From NCBI GenBank assembly GCA_017445365.1, contig JAFSUH010000183.1, forward strand, positions 1 to 36,370: DNA of 36,370 nucleotides, read 5' to 3'. The notes beneath the pieces are model-generated. The model did not search any database. It was not told where the DNA came from and worked only from the letters and a program-made list of their open reading frames with translations. The position numbers and the translations under genes were made by a program. Position 1 is the first letter of the stretch; every line of letters begins with the position of its first letter. Positions 8,151 to 16,543 of this stretch are shown here, in pieces. Source of the stretch: Kiritimatiellia bacterium. GTDB lineage: Bacteria; Verrucomicrobiota; Kiritimatiellia; CAIQIC01; Lenti-01.

Positions 8151-9362
8151 TCAGTAAAGCAGGCCGAACATCCACAGGGGAATCCGGTGGCGGAATCCGA
8201 TTTCGGTGCCGTCCACGGCGAGGTACCCGTCCGCTTCGTCCGCGATTTGCGCGAACGTCTTGTTCTTGCCCCCGACCTCGAAAACCCACTTGCCGTCCAC
8301 GAGGAAGTCGCCCCGTGCCGGATAGTTCACCGTGCGGACCTGCCGGACTTGGTTGAAGAAGAACGTTTCCCGGATGGTTCCCGCGTCGGGCGAAGGCGAA
8401 AGCGCGTACATGAGGTTCGGGTCGCCGAGATAGATTTTGTCCGGCCGGGAAAGTCCCTTCAGGCTGCGGGCGCGGTCGGAGAGCAGGCCGAGAAGGCCAC
8501 CCCGTTGGAGCGCATCCAGCATTTTCAGCCCCTGGTTCCGGTCCGTTTCCAGTTCGCGGCAGAGTTTTTCGAAATTGACCTTCTGCGGGACCCGTTCCGC
8601 GAGAATCATCAGCATTTTCCGCGCCTTCCGGATGGTCGCGGGGGAGATTTCCTCGACGGCGGGGTAGTCGCTTTCGAGCACCTGCGCGGCCACCTGCGCG
8701 AGCCTTTGGGCGAAGCCGCGCTTCACTTCCTTGAAAAACGGGTAGTACCCGCTTTTGACGTACGCCTCGAACGCGGGGAGCACCCGGATGCGGGAGCAGA
8801 TGCCTTCGGCAATGGGAACGTGTTGTTCGAGGAGCCGTTCGAACGGGACGGCGGGCACGTCGAGACCGCACGCGAAAAGAAGGTATTCCCGGAAGGACAA
8901 GCCCGGCAGGTCGTAGACGATCTGCCGCCGCGAGAGATCGCCCTGCATCCTGTTCAGCCGCAGCATCGAAGAGCCGGTATAGACGAAATGCAAGCCGGGG
9001 AAATCGTCGTACAGGTTCTTGAGAAGCGTCTGCCAGTGGGGGACATGGTGCACCTCGTCGAGGAACACGTGCGTCCCGCCGTGCGTGAAATGGTCTTCCA
9101 CGAGCTCGGCGACGTCGTGCGCGGCGAACCAAAGGGCGTCGAGCGAGGCGTAGAGCGCTTTCGCCGGGTCGGGAAACGCTTCCCGGATGCGCTGGAACAT
9201 GGCGGTCGTTTTTCCGCAGCCGCGGGGACCCCTGATGCAGATCAGCCGGTCGTCCCAGTCGATCGCCGCGACGGGCGCGCGCCGGAACGCCATCGAAACG
9301 GCGGCGATCCGCCGCCGGAAGCTCCGGTCCAGTTTGGCAAAGTCTTTGGTCGATTGTTCCAT
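8151..9362 (-). CDS. AAA_14-family P-loop ATPase in an inserted cassette
   Basis: A 403-residue protein. The Walker A motif is GPRGCGKT (45-52). The Walker B motif is FLDEVHHVP (D102, E103). A sensor-like YTGSSMLRL follows and is typical of the AAA_14 ATPases that usually carry a DUF4143-type C-terminal domain. The C-terminal part ends in a beta-rich segment (VDGKWVFEVGGKNKTF), which may be a remnant of the nuclease-like fold. No function is established for the family; members are scattered as single, often mobile genes. The gene has its own candidate promoter and a start with AAGGAT upstream. It sits between a truncated and an intact copy of the vsr 5' end, so it arrived after the surrounding operon. 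A related ATPase lies at 21846-23051. Confidence 0.85.
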   Translation of the reverse strand: MEQSTKDFAKLDRSFRRRIAAVSMAFRRAPVAAIDWDDRLICIRGPRGCGKTTAMFQRIREAFPDPAKALYASLDALWFAAHDVAELVEDHFTHGGTHVFLDEVHHVPHWQTLLKNLYDDFPGLHFVYTGSSMLRLNRMQGDLSRRQIVYDLPGLSFREYLLFACGLDVPAVPFERLLEQHVPIAEGICSRIRVLPAFEAYVKSGYYPFFKEVKRGFAQRLAQVAAQVLESDYPAVEEISPATIRKARKMLMILAERVPQKVNFEKLCRELETDRNQGLKMLDALQRGGLLGLLSDRARSLKGLSRPDKIYLGDPNLMYALSPSPDAGTIRETFFFNQVRQVRTVNYPARGDFLVDGKWVFEVGGKNKTFAQIADEADGYLAVDGTEIGFRHRIPLWMFGLLY

Positions 9363-9386
9363 TGCGTTTGTATCCTTGCGAATGCG

Positions 9387-9416
9387 AATTTATGTGATAC
9401 GTCATGCATCCGTCAA
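9387..9416 (-). promoter_or_regulatory. Candidate promoter of the inserted ATPase gene
   Basis: On the minus strand TTGACG (9411-9416) and TAAATT (9387-9392) are 18 bases apart, 24 bases ahead of the start codon. The stretch is AT-richer than its surroundings and lies inside the inserted cassette, which would let the ATPase be expressed on its own. Confidence 0.5.
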
Positions 9417-9443
9417 CGAAAATTCATGTTTCAAGACACGATT

Positions 9444-9527
9444 TCAAAGGAACAAACCATGTCCGGAAACACGATTCCGGCCTGCCGCCATCATCCGGCT
9501 CCCCGTCTCCCGGCTCACCGTGTCCAT
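9444..9527 (-). pseudogene. Truncated 5' remnant of vsr
   Basis: From the ATG at 9527, 9 bases after the DUF2357 gene stop, the frame reads MDTVSRETGSRMMAA and then diverges and stops after 27 codons. The first 15 residues match intact vsr except for one Gly/Arg change. This is the original start of vsr, separated from the rest of the gene by the ATPase cassette. Confidence 0.8.
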
Positions 9528-9529
9528 GG
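9484..9529. repeat. 46-bp direct repeat, copy next to the DUF2357 gene
   Basis: Matches 8076-8121 at 45 of 46 positions. The two copies delimit an insert of about 1.4 kb. Confidence 0.9.
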
Positions 9530-9536
9530 CCGGTTC

Positions 9537-11708
9537 CTACCGCTTCAGCGAAAACAACCAGTATTCCGCGTGTCCCGGCTTCGGATATCCCATCCCGGAG
9601 AGTTTTTCGCGGGAAACCCGTTCCACGCCCGTGATGAAAAACACCTCCACGTCGGCGGTTCTCCTCCCGCGCGGCGGCGCGGCCAACGCCAGGATCCGTT
9701 TCCGCCGGGCGTCCGCCTCCGTCAGGATTCCCTTTCCCTCCGCCTCTTCGCACGGCAGGGGATAGAGCAGGCGCTTTTCCACCCACGCGGTTTTTTCCGA
9801 TTCCGCGCCGTGGCTTGTTCCGTAGAGCGTCAAATCTTCCGCGGCCCCCGCGATGCCGTCGACGAACGCCGACGTTCCCCGTGTCGGGATGGTGCCGTCG
9901 AGGTGGGCGTGCGCGTCCGCCTTCCCGAGGATTCCGCGGATGCACGCTTCCAGCGGCCCGAGATGTCCCGGCAGCAGCGGAACCGCCCCGATGTTTTCCC
10001 GCCGGATCGATTCCGCGTAATCCCCGCAGAGATGCGGCTCCGGCCTGCCCGGATAGAGCACGTAGGCCCCGATGGTTTCGCGTTTCAGTTCCGTCTTCCC
10101 GAGCCGGTAGAGGATGGCGTCCCGGTAGCGGTGCATGTCGTCGATGGCCGCGCGCGGCGAAGCGTCGATTTCCCTCCCGCCTTCCGTCTTCGTCGCGATG
10201 CGGTATTTCGCGTCGAAGAGGTAGGTGAACGTCGATTCCCCGTCGACAATCGACAGCACGATGTCCGGCCGCTGCGGGTTGAGTCCCGCCATCGTCCCGC
10301 CGTCGGCGCACTCCTCCGCCGGGTACGTCTTCTGGTAGGAAAGCAGGCACCGCCGCGACCCGTCCGAAAACGCCACGTCGATCTTGCAGAGCTGGCCGCC
10401 GTCCCCGCTTTCGTCCGTCAGCTCCGGCGCGTCCAGGAGTTCGTCGGGCGAACGGTCCCGCCACTCCTGGCTTTCCGGTTCGCCGAAATGCGCCTTCAGG
10501 ACGTCCCGCATCTTGAGGAAGCACCAGAATTCGTAGAGCGTGCTGATCGGCCGGTATCCGACGTCGATGTCGTCGCCTCCCGGACGGAGCGCCGACTTCA
10601 GTTTCAGCCATGCCGTGAGGATTTGCGCGTATCCCGTGCTTTTCTGCATCACGAGGCTCTGCTGGCGGAACCCCTCGAACCGCGACACGCCCCGGAAGAA
10701 CGGATGCCGCGCCAGCCGTTCCAGCCGCCGCGCCCGTTCGGCGATGCCGTCCTTCCAGCCCTGCGAGACGGCCTCCTCGTCCTCCAGCCGCCCGCCGAAC
10801 TCCCGGAGGCGCCGTTCCAGTTCCCGCAGCGTATGGAGCACGAAGCGGTTTTCCGGCGTGTCGCTCTCCGCTTCCAGCCGTTCCGTACGGAAGAACTCGT
10901 GCGCGCGCCGGTCGCCGTCCAGGCGGTGGAAGCAGGCGGCCAGTTGCGGCGTCCAGCGCCGGATGCGGTCGGCGCGCCGCCAGTCGTCCATCGCCAGATA
11001 CCGCCGGTGGGGATTCCCGGCGATGCGGCGGCAGGCGCCCTCGTAGTAGTCGAACACCTCCAGCAGGATGTCGTACCAGCTTTTCCCGTCCGGTTCGCCG
11101 CCCCGGTCGAGGGCCGCCCCCCAAAACGTCTTGCTGAGGAACGCCCGCACGATGTTCGGCTTTTCCGCGTCGATAGTCCGGACGATTTCCCCGTAGTCGC
11201 GCACCACGTTCATTTTCACGGAAACCACCGTGGATTCCAGCCGCACCGTCCGCTCCGTGCCGTCGTCGAAGGAAACGCGCAGGTCGAGCCGGAACCGCCC
11301 CGGCTCGTTGACGAAGTCCAGCGTCCCGACGAGGACCCCGCCGTCGAAGTTGAAGGCGTCCGCCACGCTGGCCATCCGGTGTTCCACGCGCACGTCCCGC
11401 ACTTTCCGTCCCCCCGCCTCCCCGAAGTCCCCCCGGAAGAAGTAGCGCGTCTCGAAAAACACGGGCAAGGCCTTCACGGGTTCGCCGCCCGCGGCGAATG
11501 CCCGTTCCGGGCCGTCCCCCGCGAAGCGGAACGTGCAGTCGGCGTTCGCGGAATACTCCGTCAAAAGCTTCGACTGGTCCTCCGGGAAATCCTCCAGGAT
11601 GCGCTTCCGGTAGGCCTCCTGTTTGCCGCCGATGTCGCCCCGCACCTTGAGAACGAGCCCGACGGACGGCACCGCCGCCCGGAACACCTCTGTCGCACCC
11701 TGCGCCAT
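9537..11708 (-). CDS. DUF2357 / PD-(D/E)xK nuclease, McrC-like restriction subunit
   Basis: A 723-residue protein. The N-terminal two thirds fit the DUF2357 type of McrBC-associated proteins. The C-terminal part has a PD-(D/E)xK nuclease core with RPD482I, then FD499AK501Y, and a downstream helix IDDMHRYRDAI. Proteins of this kind pair with McrB-like AAA+ GTPases; the GTPase translocates and the nuclease cuts. The partner gene is two genes upstream (13260-14816). The start lies 3 bases after the stop of the AlbA-type gene, so translation is probably coupled. It is the likely cleavage subunit of the island. GC content is high and matches the chromosome, unlike the upstream methyltransferase segment. 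The family assignment is by motif and context; target specificity cannot be read from the sequence. Confidence 0.85.
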   Translation of the reverse strand: MAQGATEVFRAAVPSVGLVLKVRGDIGGKQEAYRKRILEDFPEDQSKLLTEYSANADCTFRFAGDGPERAFAAGGEPVKALPVFFETRYFFRGDFGEAGGRKVRDVRVEHRMASVADAFNFDGGVLVGTLDFVNEPGRFRLDLRVSFDDGTERTVRLESTVVSVKMNVVRDYGEIVRTIDAEKPNIVRAFLSKTFWGAALDRGGEPDGKSWYDILLEVFDYYEGACRRIAGNPHRRYLAMDDWRRADRIRRWTPQLAACFHRLDGDRRAHEFFRTERLEAESDTPENRFVLHTLRELERRLREFGGRLEDEEAVSQGWKDGIAERARRLERLARHPFFRGVSRFEGFRQQSLVMQKSTGYAQILTAWLKLKSALRPGGDDIDVGYRPISTLYEFWCFLKMRDVLKAHFGEPESQEWRDRSPDELLDAPELTDESGDGGQLCKIDVAFSDGSRRCLLSYQKTYPAEECADGGTMAGLNPQRPDIVLSIVDGESTFTYLFDAKYRIATKTEGGREIDASPRAAIDDMHRYRDAILYRLGKTELKRETIGAYVLYPGRPEPHLCGDYAESIRRENIGAVPLLPGHLGPLEACIRGILGKADAHAHLDGTIPTRGTSAFVDGIAGAAEDLTLYGTSHGAESEKTAWVEKRLLYPLPCEEAEGKGILTEADARRKRILALAAPPRGRRTADVEVFFITGVERVSREKLSGMGYPKPGHAEYWLFSLKR

Positions 11709-11711
11709 GAC

Positions 11712-13244
11712 TCAAGTCTTCACGAACCACCCGCCCGTCCGCTTGGAACCGCGATATTCAATTTTGTTATGAGAGGCCAAACGGCCTAAAACGCGGCGGA
11801 TAGAGCGGGTGGAGGTCTTGATTTCGAGAAAAATAGCTTCCAGTTTTATTCCGGGGTGATTGTGAATCACTTCCAAAACGGCCTGATCTTGAGCATCTGT
11901 ATCGTATGGCTTCACTTGGTTTATCTGGCCACTCTTAGCCTTTATTGGGCCACTTTCCGGATTTATCTGGCCACTTTCCGCGTTTATTTGGCCACTCTCG
12001 GAGTTTATCTGGCCACATTTTGCTTTATCGTGCCACTTTGTCTGGCCACTTTCGCCCTGCGCCATGACGGTGACACGAAACTCCGTCCGCTTGTTGACGT
12101 CGAACTGCGCGGGAGGATTGCCGTTTTTCTGCAACTCCCGGTTGGCCTTGGCGATTCCGCGGTTGTATTTGTTCACCATGCCCAGAACCTTCATCGCCTC
12201 GGCCAGAAGCGGATTCCGATAATCGTTGACGAAAGGGAAATTCTCCGGCTTGGCCCGCCCGTAAAGTCCGCCGGCGTTGGAAATCTCGATCCGGTTCTTC
12301 TCGTATTCGTAGAACTTGACGGGAGCGTTCCCCAGAAAATAGTCCCGGTGGATGATGGCGTTCATCAAAAACTCGCGCAACGCCCAGGCGGAATACCGGG
12401 AAACGGGGTCTTCCCTCATGGCGGTGGCCAGAACGGGACGCGTCGCCGCCGGCCCCGTCTTGACGAACACGTCCAGTTCCTGAACCATTCTCACCAGCGG
12501 CCCGCGGAAAACGTTTTCCTGAAGCACGTCTCCGGCATTGTCCGCCCCGGCGAACTTGACGTATTGCACGTAAGCCGACGGGATGAAGCGTTCCGGATGC
12601 TTCGCAAACAAAAGAACACCCAGATTTGTCGGACACCCCTTTTCTGGGCTGTAAAACCTCAAGGCGCTCATCTGCTCGATGGTCGTGCGGTCGTCGTCCT
12701 CGATGACCTGGGCGTCGATGGCTTTGGGCAGATAGAAGGCTTTGAAGAGCGAGATGTCCAAATCGGTCATCTTCGTGCGTTCGCAAGGAAGCTCCTCGTC
12801 CCTTGCTCCGAATCGCGCACGGCGTTCTGTGAGAATGTGGATGTCATCCTCCCGTGCCTTGCACCTCCGCGGTCCCAGTCGAATCCAGACCTCCCCGTTG
12901 TAGCGGATGGGCGGATAGGCCGAAGGAAACACCTTAATGACGATGACATCGCCCTCCTTCAACGAAAACTTCTCCATGGACATCGACGGCGGCGGCAAAA
13001 GGTTGCCGTCCGTCTTCAGCCCGCCCAACGACGCCCACCGCTCGTCGTCGATGCGCCGCCCGGAAATCTTTCCGTCGTCATCGACGCCGAGAAGCAGATA
13101 CCCGGCCTCCTCGCTGCCCGAAATGTCGTTGGCGAACGCGCAAATCGCCTGCCCGATTTTGTCCGCCTTGTCGAATGCACGGGTGCGCTCGACGTGTTCG
13201 TCCTCGAACGCCCCGATCAGTTGCCTGAGTTCCTTTTCGTCCAT
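11712..13244 (-). CDS. AlbA_2/Schlafen-type ATP-binding protein with heptad-repeat linker and winged helix
   Basis: A 510-residue protein. The N-terminus (about 10-130) fits the AlbA_2 divergent AAA/Schlafen-like domain, with AICAFANDISGSEEAGYLLLGVDDDGKI. A central GHKL-like half (ALREFLMNAIIHRDY...RIEISNAGG) is the usual partner in 'RNA-binding/ATP-binding' transcription-regulator-like proteins. Residues about 394-445 are a linker of heptads built on SGQINxE. The tail (about 446-510) looks like a winged helix (HPGIKLEAIFLEIKTSTRSIRRVLGRL). Proteins of this family occur widely in defence islands and are thought to bind nucleic acid; their role is not settled. The start follows the McrB-like stop by 15 bases with GGAAAGGG upstream, and the stop is 3 bases before the nuclease gene, so it belongs to the same operon. 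Confidence 0.82.
   Translation of the reverse strand: MDEKELRQLIGAFEDEHVERTRAFDKADKIGQAICAFANDISGSEEAGYLLLGVDDDGKISGRRIDDERWASLGGLKTDGNLLPPPSMSMEKFSLKEGDVIVIKVFPSAYPPIRYNGEVWIRLGPRRCKAREDDIHILTERRARFGARDEELPCERTKMTDLDISLFKAFYLPKAIDAQVIEDDDRTTIEQMSALRFYSPEKGCPTNLGVLLFAKHPERFIPSAYVQYVKFAGADNAGDVLQENVFRGPLVRMVQELDVFVKTGPAATRPVLATAMREDPVSRYSAWALREFLMNAIIHRDYFLGNAPVKFYEYEKNRIEISNAGGLYGRAKPENFPFVNDYRNPLLAEAMKVLGMVNKYNRGIAKANRELQKNGNPPAQFDVNKRTEFRVTVMAQGESGQTKWHDKAKCGQINSESGQINAESGQINPESGPIKAKSGQINQVKPYDTDAQDQAVLEVIHNHPGIKLEAIFLEIKTSTRSIRRVLGRLASHNKIEYRGSKRTGGWFVKT
11920..12018 (-). repeat. 21-bp tandem repeats encoding SGQINxE heptads
   Basis: Four to five imperfect 21-base units, seen on the plus strand as TTTATCTGGCCACTnTC, inside the AlbA-type gene. 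They encode a repeating SGQINxE peptide in the linker before the C-terminal winged helix. Unit number is likely to vary between strains by slippage. Confidence 0.85.
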
Positions 13245-13259
13245 ACCCGTTCCCTTTCC

Positions 13260-14816
13260 TTACGGCCAAAACGTCAGATATTCGTCCGGGCGGGCGAGAA
13301 TCGCCTCCATCATCTTCGCGCTCATGCCCTCCGCCGGAACCTTGTCCTTGAGGCCCGGCAGGTTCTTTTCCCCGCCTTCGCCCTTGACCTTGTGCCCGTT
13401 GAAGAGGACATCGACGATTCTCCGCTCCCCGTGGATGCGGGGCAGGAGCTTCATCAGCACCACGTGGTCGAGCGCCTTGGCCGCGAATGCCTTTTTCGCC
13501 GCGTCCCCGGCCGCCGCCGTGTCGAATCCCTCCAGCTTCGCCAGCGCCGCTTCGTAGAGCGCGTATTCGTTCGCGAACCGGTAGGCCACGACGAAGGCCG
13601 TGTTCGCCAGCGGCTCGTTGATGCCGTCCAGGAGGGCGCTTTCGATTCCGCCCACCGCGCCGCGCACGCCGCCGTCGAGGAAGAAGCGGATGCCGTCGTC
13701 GTCGAGCAGTTCCTCTTCGGACGGCTTCCGGACGTTTGCCATGCCGCCGAAATCCGCTTCGGTCATGAGCAGCGTCATCGCCCGGTCGAGGACCTTGCGG
13801 GAGAACTGGCACGTCGTCTCGTCCATGTTGACGGTGCCGACCACGAACAGGTTCTTCGGGATGGTCAGCCCGTGCGCGGCGATCCATTCCGCCGCCTCGA
13901 CGGATTCGGCCCCTTTCATGACCTGCCCGAGGAACTCCGGGTCCGCTTCTTCCCCAGACCGCTCCGTTTCCACCAGCGGGTCGGTGAGCCAGACGCCGTT
14001 TTTCTCCTCCATGCTCTCGATGGCGCTCAGGTATTCGGCGAAATATTGCTCCACCGGTGCCAGGTTCATCTCGTCGAGGCAGACGAAGAACGGCGTCCCG
14101 GGATGGGCATGGGCCTTGCAGAGGAACGAGACGAACGGCGTGTTGACGAAGTGCCGCCCGCCCATTTCGGAGAAATACCCGAGAAGGTCGGACGAATCGT
14201 GCCAGTTGGGCTTCACCTGCACCATGCAGTAGTTGCCCGGGGCCGTCCGCCCCTCTCCTTCCGCCGCCAGCGCCTCGTCGTTGCACGTCATGTAGGCGAG
14301 CCGCCGCACCAAGCGGCTCTTGCCGGTCCCGGAATGCCCCGCGAGGATGGCGAACGGCTTGGTCCTGAGCGCCGCCGCCAGCCGCTGCAGCATCCCGTCG
14401 CCGCCGAACGCATCCGCCAGCGACCGGGCCCCGTGCTTTTGCGCCGCCTGTGCATCGACCCGTTTCCATTGCTTTTTCATGATTTCCTCCCGGGTTGCTT
14501 TGTCTCCTACATCCGCATGGACAACGGGAATCTGTCCCAAAACCATCTTTGCCATTTTTGCCAGAGTCCCCGCATAACCGTATTCAAATCGGTCAATCTC
14601 CGTTTTTCCGACGAGTTTTTCTCTCGCGGTTTGAGACGGCATGTCGGGAGATTCCCTGTATGCCTCCACCCATTCAGCGAGCAAAGCCTTGGAAATCGTG
14701 CGGACGCCAACCGCACCGTTCGAAACCGACTTTACGCTGTAGCAAAGCCTGTCTTCATCCAAAACAACCAGCGAATCATCCTGGGTTTTGTCGCCAACGC
14801 TCAATTCTTTTTGCAT
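13260..14816 (-). CDS. McrB-like AAA+ ATPase/GTPase with unidentified N-terminal domain
   Basis: A 518-residue protein. Its AAA+ core has Walker A GHSGTGKS (160-167), Walker B FFVCLDE (D248, E249) and the McrB-type signature GTVNMDETT...RKVLDRA (about 327-346). McrB proteins hydrolyse GTP, assemble as rings and drive a McrC-type nuclease, here probably the DUF2357 protein. The first 112 residues form an unrecognised domain in the position of McrB DNA-recognition domains. GAGGG supports the start at 14816. A second in-frame ATG at 14480 (Met113) follows GGGAGG, giving a 406-residue AAA+-only product. E. coli mcrB also makes a short form from an internal start. Base composition changes at the same place, with the N-terminal part AT-richer, so the gene may be a fusion of two origins. 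Confidence 0.9.
   Translation of the reverse strand: MQKELSVGDKTQDDSLVVLDEDRLCYSVKSVSNGAVGVRTISKALLAEWVEAYRESPDMPSQTAREKLVGKTEIDRFEYGYAGTLAKMAKMVLGQIPVVHADVGDKATREEIMKKQWKRVDAQAAQKHGARSLADAFGGDGMLQRLAAALRTKPFAILAGHSGTGKSRLVRRLAYMTCNDEALAAEGEGRTAPGNYCMVQVKPNWHDSSDLLGYFSEMGGRHFVNTPFVSFLCKAHAHPGTPFFVCLDEMNLAPVEQYFAEYLSAIESMEEKNGVWLTDPLVETERSGEEADPEFLGQVMKGAESVEAAEWIAAHGLTIPKNLFVVGTVNMDETTCQFSRKVLDRAMTLLMTEADFGGMANVRKPSEEELLDDDGIRFFLDGGVRGAVGGIESALLDGINEPLANTAFVVAYRFANEYALYEAALAKLEGFDTAAAGDAAKKAFAAKALDHVVLMKLLPRIHGERRIVDVLFNGHKVKGEGGEKNLPGLKDKVPAEGMSAKMMEAILARPDEYLTFWP
14478..14491 (-). promoter_or_regulatory. Internal Shine-Dalgarno and start codon inside the McrB-like gene
   Basis: On the minus strand GGGAGG (14486-14491) is followed after 5 bases by an in-frame ATG (14478-14480). 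It is among the strongest ribosome binding sites in the island, although it lies inside a reading frame. It would start translation at Met113, just before the AAA+ core. Confidence 0.6.
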
Positions 14817-14889
14817 TCAAGGCCCTCAGGTTGTTTTTGACACAAACGACATTCTCAACCCCAAAAACACCTCTCCCCCAGCCTGAATA

Positions 14890-15438
14890 TCACTTCCGCA
14901 ACTTTTTCGCAGTATGGACAGAAGCCGCAAGCAACTTGGCAATCTCTTTCCTCCACCAGTCAATCCCCCGTTGCAACCACTCTCGGCAATCGTCACATCC
15001 CCACTTTTCGGTATCGGCCATGGGCAAATAGGTGTTTTCCCAGTTGACAGCATGTTCTTGATCGACCATCACCCACATTTCATCGACATAGGAAGGTCTC
15101 ACCTCGTAAAAACAGGCATCATTCTGCTCTCCATGTATGAACCTGTGATAAACTAAGTAATCGTCACTATCGCATTCATCGTAACTTGTCTGCTCGCTAT
15201 ATTGCTGCTTTAGGGTGGCAAGCTCGGCACGGCGCTTTGTCCAAAGCGGATTGATGGCAGGATATTGTTGGATATCGTATTTCAACAGCACATCTTCGAC
15301 ACTGCGCAACGCAAGCAGACAAAATGTCCAATAAATCCTGAATAGTTGTTTGTCTTCGTGCGGCACGTTCTCCAAAAATCCCATAGCCCGCTGACAATCA
15401 TCAAGAACTTGGGTGGCTTTCAATTCTGTTGCAATCAT
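14890..15438 (-). CDS. Hypothetical protein, 182 residues, between methyltransferase and McrB-like genes
   Basis: I do not recognise this protein. The N-terminal 60 residues look helical, with a regular pattern of hydrophobics (LDDCQRAMGFLENV...FCLLALRSVEDVLLKY). The middle is acidic and aromatic (YDECDSDDYLVYHRFIHGEQ). The C-terminal part contains WGCDDCREWLQRGIDWWRKEI, where the CxxC could bind metal. AGGAG lies 5 bases upstream of the ATG. It sits 70 bases after the methyltransferase gene and 73 bases before the McrB-like gene and shares the lower GC content of the upstream genes. Position suggests an accessory subunit of the restriction system, but that is inference only. Confidence 0.75.
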   Translation of the reverse strand: MIATELKATQVLDDCQRAMGFLENVPHEDKQLFRIYWTFCLLALRSVEDVLLKYDIQQYPAINPLWTKRRAELATLKQQYSEQTSYDECDSDDYLVYHRFIHGEQNDACFYEVRPSYVDEMWVMVDQEHAVNWENTYLPMADTEKWGCDDCREWLQRGIDWWRKEIAKLLAASVHTAKKLRK

Positions 15439-15508
15439 GACATCTCCTGAGTCCTGTGGTCATTTTTCATTGGCAAACTTGATTCAGTAAGCTTCAGATA
15501 AAACTTTG

Positions 15509-16543
15509 TCAGAAAAGTAACTTTAAAATCGCTTCTCCTTGTGCCTTCGCCATCGGAGGAGGAAACGCCTCGCCAATCATGGATGCGACTTTCCCGAAGC
15601 CCAATTCGTGGGGAAACCGATATGTCTTTGGAAAACCTTGGAGTATCAGGGCTTCTAGCATGTTGATGCCCCGATTTTCGGATGGATGGATGAAACGCCC
15701 CTTTGACGGGTTACCGCATCCTCGCGTGATGGTAGGCGCGACATCATCCCATGCCATCCGCCCGTAAACATCCCGGAAGCCTTGTGGATAACGTTTATGG
15801 CATCCCAGCGCCATGGCTTCTGGCAAATCCGACCTGTTCTCCTTGATATGCTCAATGCGGGCCTGCACGACTGATGAAAAATGTTGCCGAAGTCCGGCAA
15901 GATGCCGCGCCGATTCCCATCCCTTGCCTGAAGGAATTTCAATGTTTTTGATGGCATCCGCAACGGTTATCCGCAAAGGACTCTTTTGGGGGAGCACAGG
16001 CCTTTTCTTGAGCCGGCATCCAATCAAAATCATGCGTTTGCGCCGTTGGGGCACATTGAAGTCCTTGGCATCGAGAACTCCATCCACAAACTCATAGCCC
16101 CATCTCTCGGCGAGATGTTGTTTGAAAAGTGCCAATCGACTGTCCTTCAACAATCGGGGGACGTTCTCGATCAAGATGCATTTGGGATGGAACGCCTCGA
16201 CAAACCGCTCCATTTGGAAGATGAGTTCGTTCCTCGGATCGTTCGCAATCTCGCCGTTGTGGGTACGGATGGAAGAAAACCCCTGGCACGGGGGACATCC
16301 CGCCAGCAAATCCAGCCGACCGCGACGCAGACCGAGTTTTTTCTTCACCTCCAAGGGATTGACCTTGCGAATGTCATCCAAAAGAAGCGTATTGGGATGA
16401 TTCAACTTGTAGGTATCCCGGGCCTCCTGCCGGATTTCGCAACACGCCAAAACCTTGAACCCTGCATCCTCGAGCCCCTGACTCAATCCGCCGCAACCGG
16501 AGAATAAATCAATGGCCAAATGCCGCTTACTTTTATTCTTCAT
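15509..16543 (-). CDS. C5-cytosine DNA methyltransferase
   Basis: A 344-residue enzyme that transfers a methyl group from S-adenosylmethionine to cytosine C5. The conserved motifs are present in order: motif I DLFSGCGG (12-19), motif IV GCPPCQGFSS with catalytic C86, motif VI ENVPR (126-130), motif VIII PQRRKR (165-170), motif IX APTITRGCGNP and motif X IGEAFPPPMAKAQGEAI. The target-recognition region between VIII and IX is short, so one specificity is likely, but the site cannot be read. I chose the ATG at 16543 rather than the upstream ATG at 16600, because GGGGAGAAG precedes it and motif I then lies at the usual distance from the N-terminus. It overlaps the receiver gene by 11 bases, so translation is probably coupled. 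Confidence 0.96.
   Translation of the reverse strand: MKNKSKRHLAIDLFSGCGGLSQGLEDAGFKVLACCEIRQEARDTYKLNHPNTLLLDDIRKVNPLEVKKKLGLRRGRLDLLAGCPPCQGFSSIRTHNGEIANDPRNELIFQMERFVEAFHPKCILIENVPRLLKDSRLALFKQHLAERWGYEFVDGVLDAKDFNVPQRRKRMILIGCRLKKRPVLPQKSPLRITVADAIKNIEIPSGKGWESARHLAGLRQHFSSVVQARIEHIKENRSDLPEAMALGCHKRYPQGFRDVYGRMAWDDVAPTITRGCGNPSKGRFIHPSENRGINMLEALILQGFPKTYRFPHELGFGKVASMIGEAFPPPMAKAQGEAILKLLF

Noticed and set aside
6102-11789. Long open frame (1,895 codons) on the plus strand
   Set aside because: It runs across the alcohol dehydrogenase gene in another frame and antisense to vsr, the ATPase and the nuclease; composition is Arg/Pro/His-rich with no motif.
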